This document shows, piece by piece, positions 18,258 to 27,254 of a DNA stretch of 64,000 nucleotides. Position 1 is the stretch's first letter. Each line of letters begins with the position of its first letter. Source of the DNA: AP-15 sp963738185 (GTDB taxonomy: Bacteria > Pseudomonadota > Alphaproteobacteria > ATCC43930 > CGMCC-115725); assembly GCA_963738185.1 (NCBI GenBank), contig CAVTVA010000003.1, positions 1,798,001 to 1,862,000 on the forward strand, given 5' to 3'. The notes beneath the pieces are model-generated. The model was given only the letters and a program-made list of their open reading frames with translations. It searched no databases and was not told the origin of the DNA. Made by a program: the position numbers and the translations under genes.

Positions 18258-19346
18258 TCAAGCGCGCCTAGTGGCGAAATCGATGCGCGGGTCGATCAGC
18301 ATGTAGGTCAAGTCGCTGACCAGCTTCAGCACCAGGCCGATCAAGGTATAGACGTAAAGCGTGCCGAACATGATCGGGTAGTCGCGGTTGATCGCCGCGT
18401 CAAAGCCCAGAAGGCCGAGGCCGTCGAGCGAAAAGATCACCTCGATCAACAGCGACCCGGTAAACAGGATGCCGACCAATGCCGCCGGAAAGCCGGCGAC
18501 CACCAGCAGCATCGCGTTTCGGAAGACATGGCCATAAAGCACCCGTCGCTCGGTCAGCCCCTTGGCGCGCGCGGTCAGCACGTACTGCTTGTTGACCTCG
18601 TCGAGAAAGCAATTCTTGGTCAGCATCGTCAGAGTGGCGAACCCGGAGATCACCAATGCGGTGATCGGCAGTGCGATGTGCCAGAAATAATCGCCGATGC
18701 GCATCGGCCAGGACAATGCCAGCCAATTGTCGCTGACGAGCCCGCGCAACGGAAAGATCGACAGATAGCTGCCGCCGGCGAACAGCACGATCAGCAGCAC
18801 CGCAAACAAAAAGCTCGGCACCGCATAGCCGACGATGATCACAGCACTCGACCACACATCAAACCGGCTGCCGTCGCGCACCGCTTTTCGGATACCGAGC
18901 GGGATCGAGACCAGATAGGTGATCAGGGTCGTCCACAACCCGATCGAGATCGATACCGGCAGCTTTTCCTTGATCAGGTCGATGACGCTCCGGTCCTGAA
19001 AAAAGCTGGTGCCGAGGTTGAAGGTCAAATAGTTGCGCATCATCAAGAAAAAGCGAGTCAAGGGCGGCTTGTCGAAGCCGTATTGCTTTTCCAGCTCCTT
19101 GATCAGCGCGGGGTCGAGGCCGCGCGCGCCGCGATAGCGGGGGTTGGCCGCCCTCGCCGCACCCGCCAATTCGCCGGTGCCGCCGCTGACCCGCTCGGTG
19201 GCGCTGACCGTCTCTCCTTTGAGCTTGGCGATCATCTGCTGGACCGGGCCGCCGGGTGCCGCCTGGACGATGACGAAATTGACCACCATGATCGCGAACA
19301 GGGTCGGGATCATCAACAGCAGCCGGCGCAGCGCATAGGCGATCAT
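18258..19346 (-). CDS. yejB: ABC transporter permease YejB (microcin C / oligopeptide type)
   Basis: A 362-residue inner-membrane permease with six predicted helices. The N-terminus 'YALRRLLLMIPTLFAIMVVNFVIV' and the loop 'GPVQQMIAKLKGE' are typical of YejB. The EAA-type cytoplasmic loop is 'YVLTARAKGLTERRVLYGHVFRNA'. YejABEF imports peptides, including microcin C. yejA lies upstream on the same strand, separated by a repeat element. No yejE or yejF follows: 14 bp beyond the stop is the convergent tenA stop. Confidence 0.9.
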   Translation of the reverse strand: MIAYALRRLLLMIPTLFAIMVVNFVIVQAAPGGPVQQMIAKLKGETVSATERVSGGTGELAGAARAANPRYRGARGLDPALIKELEKQYGFDKPPLTRFFLMMRNYLTFNLGTSFFQDRSVIDLIKEKLPVSISIGLWTTLITYLVSIPLGIRKAVRDGSRFDVWSSAVIIVGYAVPSFLFAVLLIVLFAGGSYLSIFPLRGLVSDNWLALSWPMRIGDYFWHIALPITALVISGFATLTMLTKNCFLDEVNKQYVLTARAKGLTERRVLYGHVFRNAMLLVVAGFPAALVGILFTGSLLIEVIFSLDGLGLLGFDAAINRDYPIMFGTLYVYTLIGLVLKLVSDLTYMLIDPRIDFATRRA

Positions 19347-19370
19347 CGGAGATTCCAGATCGGCCCGATG

Positions 19371-19455
19371 CCCTCACCCACCCGGCCCTTCGGGCCGGGT
19401 CCCCCCTCTCCCGCATTGCGGGAGAGGGTGCCGAGCGCAGCGAGGCGGGTGAGGG
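19371..19455. repeat. Palindromic repeat CCCTCACCC...GGGTGAGGG between yejA and yejB
   Basis: An 85-bp element with inverted ends (CCCTCACCCACC / GCGGGTGAGGG) and inner hairpins (CCCGGCCCTTCGGGCCGGG and CCCTCTCCCGCATTGCGGGA). It sits inside what should be one transcript, immediately upstream of yejB. This type is a familiar dispersed repeat in alphaproteobacteria. It may act as an intra-operon attenuator or mRNA stabiliser. Confidence 0.75.
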
Positions 19456-19476
19456 CGGCGCGACCGGGTGAACGCC

Positions 19477-21306
19477 TCACGGCTTCGCCACCTCGCCCTT
19501 TTTTGCTTCGACCGCTTTCGCGGCGGCGGGATTGACCCACCAGGTATCGAAGCCCAGCGCATATTTGGGAGAGATTTTCGGGCGGCGGAACTTGTCCCAA
19601 TAGGCGACCCGAAACGCCGCCAGATGAAATTGCGGGATCACGTAATAGCCGTATTGCAGCACGCGGTCGAGCGCGCGGGTGTGGGCGACCAGGCTCGCCC
19701 GGTCGGGCGCCTGGATCAGTTCCTCGACCAGCGCGTCCACGACCTTGCTTTTGATGCCGAGCAGATTGCGGCTGCCCTGCTGGTCGGCGGCCTCGGAGCC
19801 CCAGTATTCGCGCTGCTCGTTGCCGGGCGACAGCGATTCCGGAAACAGCACGATCGTCATGTCGTAGTCGAACGTCTCCATCCGCCGCTCATATTGCGCG
19901 GTATCGACCGTGCGCACCCGCGCGGTGATGCCCATGCGCTTCAAGTTCTGCACAAAGGGCAGCACGACGCGCTCGAATTGCGGGTTGTCGAGCAGAATCT
20001 CAAAGGTGAAGGGCTGCCCGGTCTTGGCGTTGACCAGCTGCTCGCCCTTGAAGGTCCAGCCGGCCGCCATCAACAGCTTGAGCGCCTGCCGCAACCCGTC
20101 GCGGATGTTGCCCGAGCCGTCGTATTTGGGCGGATCGTATTCGGTGGTGAAGACTGCGTCGGGGACCTGCCCCTTGAACTTGTCGAGGATTTCGAGCTCC
20201 TGGCCCTTTGGCACCCCGGTCGCGGCCAATTCGGAATTGTCGAAATAGCTGCGGGTGCGCTGGTAGGCGCCATAGAACAAATTCTTGTTGGACCATTCGA
20301 AATCGAAGGCGTAGGCCAGCGCGTCCCTCACCCGCGGGTCCTGGAAGATCGGCCGGCGCAAATTATAGCCAAACCCTTGCATGCCGCTCGGCAGCTGGTT
20401 CGGGATCTGCTCTTTTTTGATCAGGCCGGCGCGCAGCGCGGGGCTGTCATAGCCGGTCGCCCAATCCTTTGACGAGTTCTCGACCCGGGCATCGTATTGG
20501 CCGGCCTTGAACGCTTCGAGCGCGATCGTCGCGTCCCGGTAATAGTCGTAGCGGATCGTATCGAAATTATAGCGGCCCTTGTTGACCGGCAGGTCGGCGC
20601 CCCAATAATCGGCAACCCGGCGGTAGGTGATCGAGTGGCCGGGATCGACCGACTGGATCGTGTACGGGCCGCTGCCCAATGGCGGGGTCAAGGTCGTCTT
20701 TTCGAAGTCGCGCCCCGACCAATACTTCTTCGACAGCACCGGCATTTCGCCAAGGATTTGCGGCAATTCGCGGTTTTTCGCCGATTTGAAGTAAAACCGG
20801 ACGCCGCGATCCCCCTCCGGCGCCACCTTGGCCACGTCACCGTAATATTCGCGGTAGGCCGGCAGCCCCTTTTTCTGCAAGGTTTCAAAGGTCCAGATCA
20901 CGTCTGCCGGGGTCATCGGCGTGCCGTCGTGAAACCGCGCCGCCTGGCGCAACGTGTAGAGCACCGAGAGCCTGTCGGGGGCGAGATCGATGCTCTTGGC
21001 GACGAGACCGTATTCGCTCGCCGGCTCGTCCTCGGCGGCGGCCGACAATGTATCGAAGATCATGTTGATGCCGGCGGCCGGCACCCCGTTGATGACAAAC
21101 GGGTTCAAGGTGTCGAAGGTGCCGATCGCCGAGTAGCGGATCGTGCCGCCCTTGGGCGCCTGCGGGTTGACGTAATCGAAATGGGTAAAGCCGGGCTTGT
21201 ATTTGAGGTCGCCGAACAACGACATGCCCTCGCTCGCCGCCGCCGCGCCGGCGGCGAGCAACACGACCAGCCCGACGGCGATCGCCGATAGCCTGCGCAT
21301 CTTCAT
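19477..21306 (-). CDS. yejA: ABC transporter extracellular solute-binding protein YejA
   Basis: A 609-residue periplasmic peptide-binding protein (SBP family 5). After a signal peptide ending in AGAAAASEG come 'LFGDLKYKPGFTHFDYVNPQ' and 'PKGGTIRYSAIGTFDTLNPF', the YejA hallmark. The remainder has the usual SBP_bac_5 blocks (SVLYTLRQAARFHDGTPM, LPSGMQGFGYNLRRPIF). It presents peptides to YejB. ATG 21306 is used; ATG 21300 is an alternative with GAGGACA upstream. The gene is 3' of hisN on the same strand (16-bp gap). Confidence 0.9.
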   Translation of the reverse strand: MKMRRLSAIAVGLVVLLAAGAAAASEGMSLFGDLKYKPGFTHFDYVNPQAPKGGTIRYSAIGTFDTLNPFVINGVPAAGINMIFDTLSAAAEDEPASEYGLVAKSIDLAPDRLSVLYTLRQAARFHDGTPMTPADVIWTFETLQKKGLPAYREYYGDVAKVAPEGDRGVRFYFKSAKNRELPQILGEMPVLSKKYWSGRDFEKTTLTPPLGSGPYTIQSVDPGHSITYRRVADYWGADLPVNKGRYNFDTIRYDYYRDATIALEAFKAGQYDARVENSSKDWATGYDSPALRAGLIKKEQIPNQLPSGMQGFGYNLRRPIFQDPRVRDALAYAFDFEWSNKNLFYGAYQRTRSYFDNSELAATGVPKGQELEILDKFKGQVPDAVFTTEYDPPKYDGSGNIRDGLRQALKLLMAAGWTFKGEQLVNAKTGQPFTFEILLDNPQFERVVLPFVQNLKRMGITARVRTVDTAQYERRMETFDYDMTIVLFPESLSPGNEQREYWGSEAADQQGSRNLLGIKSKVVDALVEELIQAPDRASLVAHTRALDRVLQYGYYVIPQFHLAAFRVAYWDKFRRPKISPKYALGFDTWWVNPAAAKAVEAKKGEVAKP

Positions 21307-21322
21307 TGTCCTCGCGATCGGC

Positions 21323-22103
21323 CTACAGGGCGAGCAGCGCACGCGCCGCCTGGTGGGCGCGGCGGTCGCCGGCGATCAGGACATGCCCGTCCGAGGCCAG
21401 ACCCAGCTTTCCTCCGCGCCAATCGGTAGCAAGCCCGCCGGCGCCCTCGACGATCGGGATCATCGCGCAAAAATCGTGGGGCTTGAGGCTGGCCTCGATG
21501 ACCAGATCGACAAAACCGGCGGCAAGCAGGCCATAGGCATAGCAATCGGCGCCAAAGCGCACGAGCTTCACCGCGGCCGAGACCCGGGCAAAGGCCGCCG
21601 CATCCGGCCCGGTAAACATGTCCGGGCGTGGTGGCGAACAGGGTGGCGGAGGCGAGGCCCGGGCATTCGCGGCAATGGATCGCGGCGCCGTTCAAGGTGG
21701 TCGGCCGGCCGATGGCGCCGACCCAGCGCTCGCCCGAGATCGGCTGGTCGATGATCCCCAGGATCGGGTCGCCGCCGCGGGTCAGCGCGATCAGGGTCCC
21801 GAACAGCGGCACCCCGCTGATAAACGATTTGGTCCCGTCGATCGGGTCCAGCACCCAGACCAGCTCGGCATCCTCGCGCACCCGGCCGAACTCCTCGCCA
21901 ACAATGCCATGCTCGGGAAAGCGGGCTTCGATCAGGCGCCGCATCGCCCGTTCCGCGGCGCGGTCGGCGGCCGTCACCGGGGTCAGGTCAGGCTTGTCGT
22001 CTACCGAGAGAGGCCGGCGAAAATAAGGCCGGATCGCCGCCCCGGCCAGGTCGGCCAGCTCCGCCGCGAATGCCAAGAACCCGTCGAGCTCTGTCGCGGG
22101 CAC
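21323..22103 (-). CDS. hisN: Histidinol-phosphatase, inositol monophosphatase family (frame broken by a +1 base)
   Basis: About 260 residues when joined. Metal-binding motifs are 'VGEEFG', 'DPIDGTKSFISG' (about residue 85) and, in the second frame, 'DLVIEASLKPHDFCAMIPIVEGAGG'. These are the IMPase-family signatures as found in HisN-type histidinol-phosphatases. The frame is lost after 'LFATTP' at a GGG run (21624-21626 on the + strand); removing one base restores it to the stop at 21323. It could act on other monophosphates. It lies between the cytochrome and yejA genes on the same strand. Confidence 0.82.
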
Positions 22104-22106
22104 GGG

Positions 22107-22634
22107 CTATTTCAGGGTTTGCAGATAGGCGATGACGTCGGCGCGGTTCATTGCCTGGGGGAACCCGGCAAAGGTCATCTTGGTGCCTGGAGCGAAATGC
22201 TGCGGGTCATCGAGCCATTCGTTGAGCAATTCCGGGCTCCATTTTTTGCCCTTATATTTCTGCAGCGCCGACGAGAATGCAAAACCGCCGCGGTCCTCGG
22301 CGATCGGCTGGCCGACGACATTCCAAAGATCCGGACCGATCTTGGCGCCTCCGCCCTTGGTGAAATTGTGGCAGGCCTGGCACACCGTGGTCAGCTGCTG
22401 GCCCTTTTTCGGGTCGGCCTTGGCCAATAGCGGGCCGATGTCCGGGAGCTTTGGCGCCGCCGCGGCCTGCTCGGCCGGAGCGGCCGCCGGCGCGGCGCCG
22501 CCGGCGACCAGGAACACCGGCTTTTCCAGCTGCTTTGGCGCCACCAGCATGCTCGCCAATATGCCGGAAACCATGGCGATGATCAGCGCGGTCAGAATCG
22601 AGCCAATGATCTTGTTCCACTCGAACGACGACAT
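22107..22634 (-). CDS. Membrane-anchored c-type cytochrome
   Basis: A 175-residue class-I cytochrome c. One N-terminal helix (residues 10-32) anchors it to the membrane. An Ala/Pro-rich linker follows, and then the haem site CQACH (C85, C88, H89) with the distal Met in 'GTKMTFAGF'. It resembles the CycM-type cytochrome c552 that passes electrons from the bc1 complex to cytochrome c oxidase in alphaproteobacteria. The stop is 3 bp before the hisN start, and the gene is divergent from kdsB. Confidence 0.88.
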   Translation of the reverse strand: MSSFEWNKIIGSILTALIIAMVSGILASMLVAPKQLEKPVFLVAGGAAPAAAPAEQAAAAPKLPDIGPLLAKADPKKGQQLTTVCQACHNFTKGGGAKIGPDLWNVVGQPIAEDRGGFAFSSALQKYKGKKWSPELLNEWLDDPQHFAPGTKMTFAGFPQAMNRADVIAYLQTLK

Positions 22635-22805
22635 CGATTCCCCTTCCGCCGCTGCGGCTCGGGAGCAAAGCCAATTCCCCCCGGCAACTCAAATGAATTA
22701 TCACGCTTTCGGCGATGGCACGAACCGGGCATGTTGTCGCTGCCGACCCACCAAGTTGCGCGCGGCCGAGTTGCCCGCCCCCGAATTGTCCGCCGCCGAG
22801 AAGCC

Positions 22806-23606
22806 GTGACCAGAGCCGCCCCAAAGAACCCGATCATCCTGATCCCGGCGCGCCTCGCGGCGAGCCGGCTTCCCGGCAAGCCGCTCGCCCTGATCGGCGG
22901 GACCCCGATGATCGTTCATGTGTGGCGCCGCGCGGTCGCGGCCGAGATGGGGCCAGTCGTCGTCGCCTGCGGCGACCGGGAAATCGCCGAGGCGGTCGCG
23001 GCGGCGGGCGGCCGGGCGGTGCTGACCGATCCGCGGCTGCCGACCGGCTCGGACCGCATTCACGCGGCTGTCGCGGGTCTCGACCCCGCCCGTGCGCATG
23101 ACGCTGTGATCAACGTCCAGGGCGACATGCCGTTTCTTGACCCGAGGGCGATCCGGCTGGCAGTCGAGGGGCTCAGTGATCCCGAAACCGATATAGCGAC
23201 CCTGGCTGCGCCGATCGAGGATGACGCGGCGCTCGCCGACACCAGCGTCAACAAGGTCGTGGCCGGCTTTGCCGACCCGCTGCTTCCGGCGCGGGCGCTT
23301 TATTTCAGCAAGGCCGCGGTGCCGTGGGGCGAGGGACCGCATTACGAGCATGTCGGGCTCTACGCCTATCGGCGCGCGGCACTGGAGCAGTTTGTCGGGC
23401 TGCCGCGCGGGGTTCTGGAGCAGCGCGAGCATCTTGAGCAGCTGCGCGCGCTCGAGGCCGGGATGCGAATCTCGGTCAGCCTGATCGAGGCCGGCCGGCT
23501 CGGCGTGCAGGTCGACACCCCGGCCGACCTCGAGCGCGCCCGCCAGTTGATGCGAGAATTGGAACACCGCGAGCTGATGCGAGAATCGGAACAGAGGCAT
23601 GGCTGA
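22806..23606 (+). CDS. kdsB: 3-deoxy-manno-octulosonate cytidylyltransferase (CMP-KDO synthetase)
   Basis: About 266 residues. 'ILIPARLAASRLPGKPLALIGG' is the nucleotide-binding start of KdsB, followed by 'TGSDRIHAA', 'VINVQGDMPF' and 'HVGLYAYRRAALEQF'. It activates KDO as CMP-KDO for lipopolysaccharide inner-core synthesis. GTG 22806 is the most likely start; the frame is open to an ATG at 22731, but those 25 Arg-rich residues are not family-like. It overlaps pheA by 8 bp. Confidence 0.88.
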   Translation: MTRAAPKNPIILIPARLAASRLPGKPLALIGGTPMIVHVWRRAVAAEMGPVVVACGDREIAEAVAAAGGRAVLTDPRLPTGSDRIHAAVAGLDPARAHDAVINVQGDMPFLDPRAIRLAVEGLSDPETDIATLAAPIEDDAALADTSVNKVVAGFADPLLPARALYFSKAAVPWGEGPHYEHVGLYAYRRAALEQFVGLPRGVLEQREHLEQLRALEAGMRISVSLIEAGRLGVQVDTPADLERARQLMRELEHRELMRESEQRHG

Positions 23607-24480
23607 AGGCGAGCGCAAAGCCGCCGATGCGGCGCGAGCGATCGCGTTTCAGGGCATGCTCGGGGCCTATTCCGACCTGGCCTGCCGCCGGGTGTTCCCG
23701 GACATGACCACCCTGCCCTGCGCACAGTTCGAGGACGCGTTTGCCGCGGTGCGCGACGGCCGCGCGCGTCTGGCGATGATCCCGATCGAGAACTCGGTGG
23801 CCGGCCGGGTCGCCGACATCCACCACCTGATGCCCGATTCGGGGCTGCACATCGTGGCCGAGCATTTCGAGCGGGTGAACCACCACCTGCTGGCGCTGCC
23901 CGGCGCGAATTTGGCGAGCCTGCGCACGGTCAGAAGCCATGTCCAGGCGCTGTCGCAGTGCCGCCAGCTGATCCGCGCGCTCGGCCTCGACCCGGTCGTG
24001 GCCGCCGACACCGCGGGTGCCGCGGCCGAAATCGCCGCCCGCGGCGACCCCAGCGTCGCCGCGATCGCCTCCGAACTGGCCGGCCGGACCTACGGCCTCA
24101 TCTCGCTGAAAGCGAACATCGAGGACGCCGAGCACAACACCACCCGCTTTCTGGTCATGTCGCGCGAGCCGGCGCGGCCGGCGCGCGGCACGCCTACGGT
24201 CACCACCTTTCTGTTCCGCGTGCGCAACGTCCCGGCCGCGCTTTACAAAGCAATGGGCGGGTTTGCCACCAACGGCGTCAACATGACCAAGCTCGAAAGC
24301 TACATGGTCGGCGGCGCGTTCGCGGCGACGCAGTTTTATGCCGATGTCGAGGCCCATCCCGAGGACCGGCCACTGGCGCTGGCCCTCGAGGAGCTGGCCT
24401 TTTTCTCGCGCGAGCTGAAAATCCTCGGCGTCTACCCGGCCCACCCGCTGCGCATCGCCGCCTCGGCCGCCGCCGAGTGA
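23599..24480 (+). CDS. pheA: Prephenate dehydratase
   Basis: A 293-residue monofunctional prephenate dehydratase. The PDT domain starts 'AFQGMLGAYSDLACRR', contains 'IPIENSVAGRV', and carries the catalytic Thr-Arg-Phe in 'HNTTRFLVM'. The C-terminal ACT domain ('TFLFRVRNVPAALYKAMGGFA', 'NMTKLESYMVGG') binds phenylalanine for feedback control. It makes phenylpyruvate for Phe synthesis. The 8-bp overlap with kdsB implies translational coupling. Confidence 0.92.
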   Translation: MAEGERKAADAARAIAFQGMLGAYSDLACRRVFPDMTTLPCAQFEDAFAAVRDGRARLAMIPIENSVAGRVADIHHLMPDSGLHIVAEHFERVNHHLLALPGANLASLRTVRSHVQALSQCRQLIRALGLDPVVAADTAGAAAEIAARGDPSVAAIASELAGRTYGLISLKANIEDAEHNTTRFLVMSREPARPARGTPTVTTFLFRVRNVPAALYKAMGGFATNGVNMTKLESYMVGGAFAATQFYADVEAHPEDRPLALALEELAFFSRELKILGVYPAHPLRIAASAAAE

Positions 24481-24496
24481 CGCCAGTCGAAGCCGT

Positions 24497-25108
24497 TCAA
24501 TAAAGCCGGGTCCGGTAGCTCTCGGCGGTGGCGCGCTCGGATTCTTCGACGCTGACGCCGCCGATCTGCTCGGCGATGATGCGGCCGAGCGACGGGAAAT
24601 CGCCGCGCGGGATGTGCTTTTGCGGGTTCCACAGGTCGGAGCGGATCAGCGCCTTGCCGCAGTGGAAATAAACTTCCTCGGCCGCAATCAGGATGCCGCT
24701 GCGCGGCGCCTTGCCGTTGACCGCGAGCGGTTCGAGGAGTGCGGGGTCGGTGGTGACCTTGGCCCGCCCATTCACCCGCAGGGTCTCGTTGACCCCCGGC
24801 ACAAAAAAGATCAGCCCGACCCCGGGGCGCACCAGCAAATTGCCCAGCGTGTCGACGCGGTTGTTGCCGAGCCGGTCGGGGATCAGCAGGGTCTGGTCAT
24901 CGACCACCTGGACAAAGCCCGGCGCGTCCCCCTTGGGCGAAGCGTCGCACCGCCCCGACGGGTCCGAGGAGGCAATGACCAGAAACGGCGAGCGCGCGAT
25001 AAAGGCGCGGCAATGCCGGTCGAGCCGGCTCAGCTGCTTTTTGACCGCCCGCTCGCTCGGCGCCCCGTAAATCTCGTGCAGCCGCTCGGGGTTCTCGATC
25101 GTGTCCAA
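24497..25108 (-). CDS. Pyridoxamine 5'-phosphate oxidase-like FMN-binding protein
   Basis: About 203 residues of the split-barrel flavin family (MSMEG_1061-like PPOX group). Recognisable are 'FLVIASSDPSGRCDASPKGDAPGFV', 'DRLGNNRVDTLGNLL' and the C-terminal zinc-like 'HCGKALIRSDLW'. Likely an FMN- or F420-dependent reductase with unknown substrate. A TTG start at 25108 is favoured because GGAGG stands seven bases before it; an in-frame ATG at 25165 would add 19 unrelated residues. Divergent from the enoyl-CoA hydratase gene. Confidence 0.75.
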   Translation of the reverse strand: MDTIENPERLHEIYGAPSERAVKKQLSRLDRHCRAFIARSPFLVIASSDPSGRCDASPKGDAPGFVQVVDDQTLLIPDRLGNNRVDTLGNLLVRPGVGLIFFVPGVNETLRVNGRAKVTTDPALLEPLAVNGKAPRSGILIAAEEVYFHCGKALIRSDLWNPQKHIPRGDFPSLGRIIAEQIGGVSVEESERATAESYRTRLY

Positions 25109-25218
25109 AATTCGCCTCCGTGTCGAACCGCCGGCACTATGCACGCCACGCGGCGAAAGCTCCATTGGCTTTGGCCGCCGGCGCCTGTATCAGTCGAAAA
25201 ACCCGCGAGGTGGGCGCG

Positions 25219-26002
25219 ATGGGCTTCTTGACCCGCTGCGAGGAGCGGCCGGAGGGCGGCCGGGTGGCGCGACTGACCATCGACAACGAGGCCAAGCTCA
25301 ACAGCCTCAATACGGGGCTGATGGAGGAGATCGTCGCGACGATGGCGGGGCTCGCTGCCGACCCCGAGCTGCGCCTCGCGATCCTCAGCGGCGCCGGCAA
25401 CCGGGCCTTTGCCGGCGGCGCCGACTTGGCCGAGATTGCCGCCCTCGACCATGTGGGCGCGCGCCGGTTCATCACCCTCGTCCATCGCTGCTGCGACGCG
25501 TTTCGCCGGCTGCCGGTGCCGGTCATCGCTCGGATCGACGGTTTTGCGCTCGGCGCCGGGCTCGAGCTCGCCGCCGCCTGCGATCTGCGCGTCGCCAGCG
25601 AAAGTTCGAGCTTTGGCATGCCCGAGGTGCGGGTCGGCATCCCCTCGGTGGTCGAGGCGGCGCTGCTGCCGCGGCTGATCGGCGAGGGCCGCGCCCGCCG
25701 GCTGCTGTTGACCGGCGAAACGATCGGCGCCGCCGAGGCGCTCGCCTGGGGGCTGATCGACGCGCTGGCCCCGGCCGACCGGCTCGACGAGGCGGTGGAC
25801 CGCCTCGCCCAGCCGATCCTCGCCGCCGGCCCGCAGGCGATCCGGCTGCAGAAAGTCCTTGATCCGCGAGTGGCAGGAATTGCCGACCGGGGCGGCGATC
25901 GCGCGCGGCATCGACGCCTTCGTCAGCGCCTTCGACACCGACGAGCCAGCGCGGCTGGCCGGCGCCGCCCTCGCCCAGATGCGCGCCCGTCGGTCGCGGT
26001 GA
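25219..26002 (+). CDS. Enoyl-CoA hydratase/isomerase family protein (frame broken by a +1 base)
   Basis: A crotonase of about 260 residues. The oxyanion-hole segments 'AFAGGADLAEIAAL' and 'IDGFALGAGLELAAACDLRVAS' and the 'FGMPEVRVGIPSVVEAALL' block are in frame. The frame fails after 'AIRLQK' (25851-25861). Dropping one base gives the expected tail 'LIREWQELP' and 'GIDAFVSAFDTDEP' to TGA 26002. It is likely active in fatty-acid or amino-acid catabolism. GAGG precedes ATG 25219. Confidence 0.82.
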
Positions 26003-26130
26003 CGAGTTCGGCGCGAAACCGTCGAGCCGGCGCTGTGGCGATAGCCCGCCGAGAGTTTCAGCGGAAATGACGCCAATTTGACGGTCCGGGTGCCAGGCTC
26101 AGCGATCGGCGTGCCGAAACGGGGCGGTGC

Positions 26131-27054
26131 ATGCTTCTGTCGATCGTGGAGCAGGACGGCCGCATCGCGGTGACGAGCCCCTATCACCCGAACTTCCCGG
26201 CGCGCGCCCGCGGGCTCGGCGGATCGTGGGATGCGGCGCGCCGGGTGTGGATGTTCGATGCCGGCGATCAGGAGCGCGTGAGGCTGCTGTGCCGCGAGAT
26301 CTACGGCACCGACGGGACCGACTATCCAAGCGGCGGGACCGCGGTCGGGCATGGCCGCAACCAGCTCGCCGAAGCGGGGCCGGCGGTGCCGCATTATTAC
26401 GGCCACCGCAACCGGCTGCGCCAGCGCCTGGTCGATGCCGGCGCCGACAATCTGCCCGATTACGAATTGCTCGAAGTGCTGCTGTTCGCCGCCAATTCGC
26501 GCGGCGACGTGAAACCGTTGGCGAAGGCGCTGATCGAGCAGTTCGGCGGCTTTGCCGCGGTGCTGAGCGCCGATTTCGACGCGCTCGCCGCGGCCGGGCT
26601 CAACCTCGCCGGGATCGCCGCGGTCAAGTCGGTGCGCGAGGCGGCGTTAAGGCTGATGCGCGCCGAATTGCAGCAGCAGCCGGTGATCAACTCCTGGGAC
26701 AAGCTGATCGATTATTGCAGCGCCCAAGTCGCGCACAACAAGATCGAGGAGTTCCACATCCTGTTTCTCGACCGCAAAAACGTGCTGCTCAAGCACGAGC
26801 GCCAGCAGAAGGGCACGGTCGATCACACCCCGGTCTATACCCGCGAGGTGGTTAAGCGCGCCCTCGAGCTCGGCGCCTCGGCCTTGATCCTGCTGCACAA
26901 CCACCCCTCCGGCGACCCGACCCCATCCAAGGCCGACATCGCGGTGACCCAGGACATCAAAAAGGCCGCCGCCCCGCTTGGCGTCGTGCTGCACGACCAC
27001 GTCATCATCGGCCGCAACCGGCATGTGAGCCTGCGCGACTTGGGGCTGATCTGA
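26131..27054 (+). CDS. radC: RadC/JAMM protein with an extra N-terminal domain
   Basis: A 307-residue protein. Residues 87-307 are a full RadC: HhH region ('HYYGHRNRLRQRLVDAG', 'DYELLEVLLFAA') and the JAMM metalloprotease-like motif 'LLHNHPSGDPTPSKAD'. RadC's role in DNA repair is unproven. Residues 1-62 form a separate compact module ('VTSPYHPNFPARARGLGG', 'WDAARRVWMFDAGDQERV', 'LCREIYGTDG') not present in ordinary RadC. It looks like the small domain seen in some plasmid or helicase-type proteins, possibly HARP-like. The start at ATG 26131 is set by this domain. Confidence 0.85.
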   Translation: MLLSIVEQDGRIAVTSPYHPNFPARARGLGGSWDAARRVWMFDAGDQERVRLLCREIYGTDGTDYPSGGTAVGHGRNQLAEAGPAVPHYYGHRNRLRQRLVDAGADNLPDYELLEVLLFAANSRGDVKPLAKALIEQFGGFAAVLSADFDALAAAGLNLAGIAAVKSVREAALRLMRAELQQQPVINSWDKLIDYCSAQVAHNKIEEFHILFLDRKNVLLKHERQQKGTVDHTPVYTREVVKRALELGASALILLHNHPSGDPTPSKADIAVTQDIKKAAAPLGVVLHDHVIIGRNRHVSLRDLGLI

Positions 27055-27254
27055 GCGCACGCTCGCAGTCAGCGGATTGTATGGTTAAGCGGCAAATTTT
27101 CCCGGAATTGCCGCTTGCGTTCCGGGCGGATCAGCGTATCTATCGGGCTCTCGACGCACTCGCACGTGCCTATGGCCCATGGTGGTTATGCAACGACGTA
27201 ACGCGTCCTTTTTGGTCGTCCGGCCGCAAGGCCGGTCCCGAGAGGGAGGACGGT

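Noticed and set aside
17955..19535. Long open frame on the + strand opposite yejB
   Set aside because: Composition-driven shadow: it runs antisense to well-conserved permease motifs and its translation is low-complexity Arg/Gln/Asp-rich without family features.
27081..27254. N-terminal extension of the Arg-rich leader frame from ATG 27081
   Set aside because: It runs through the pseudoknot and hairpin segments and has no ribosome-binding site; the strong site is at 27244-27250 before ATG 27255.
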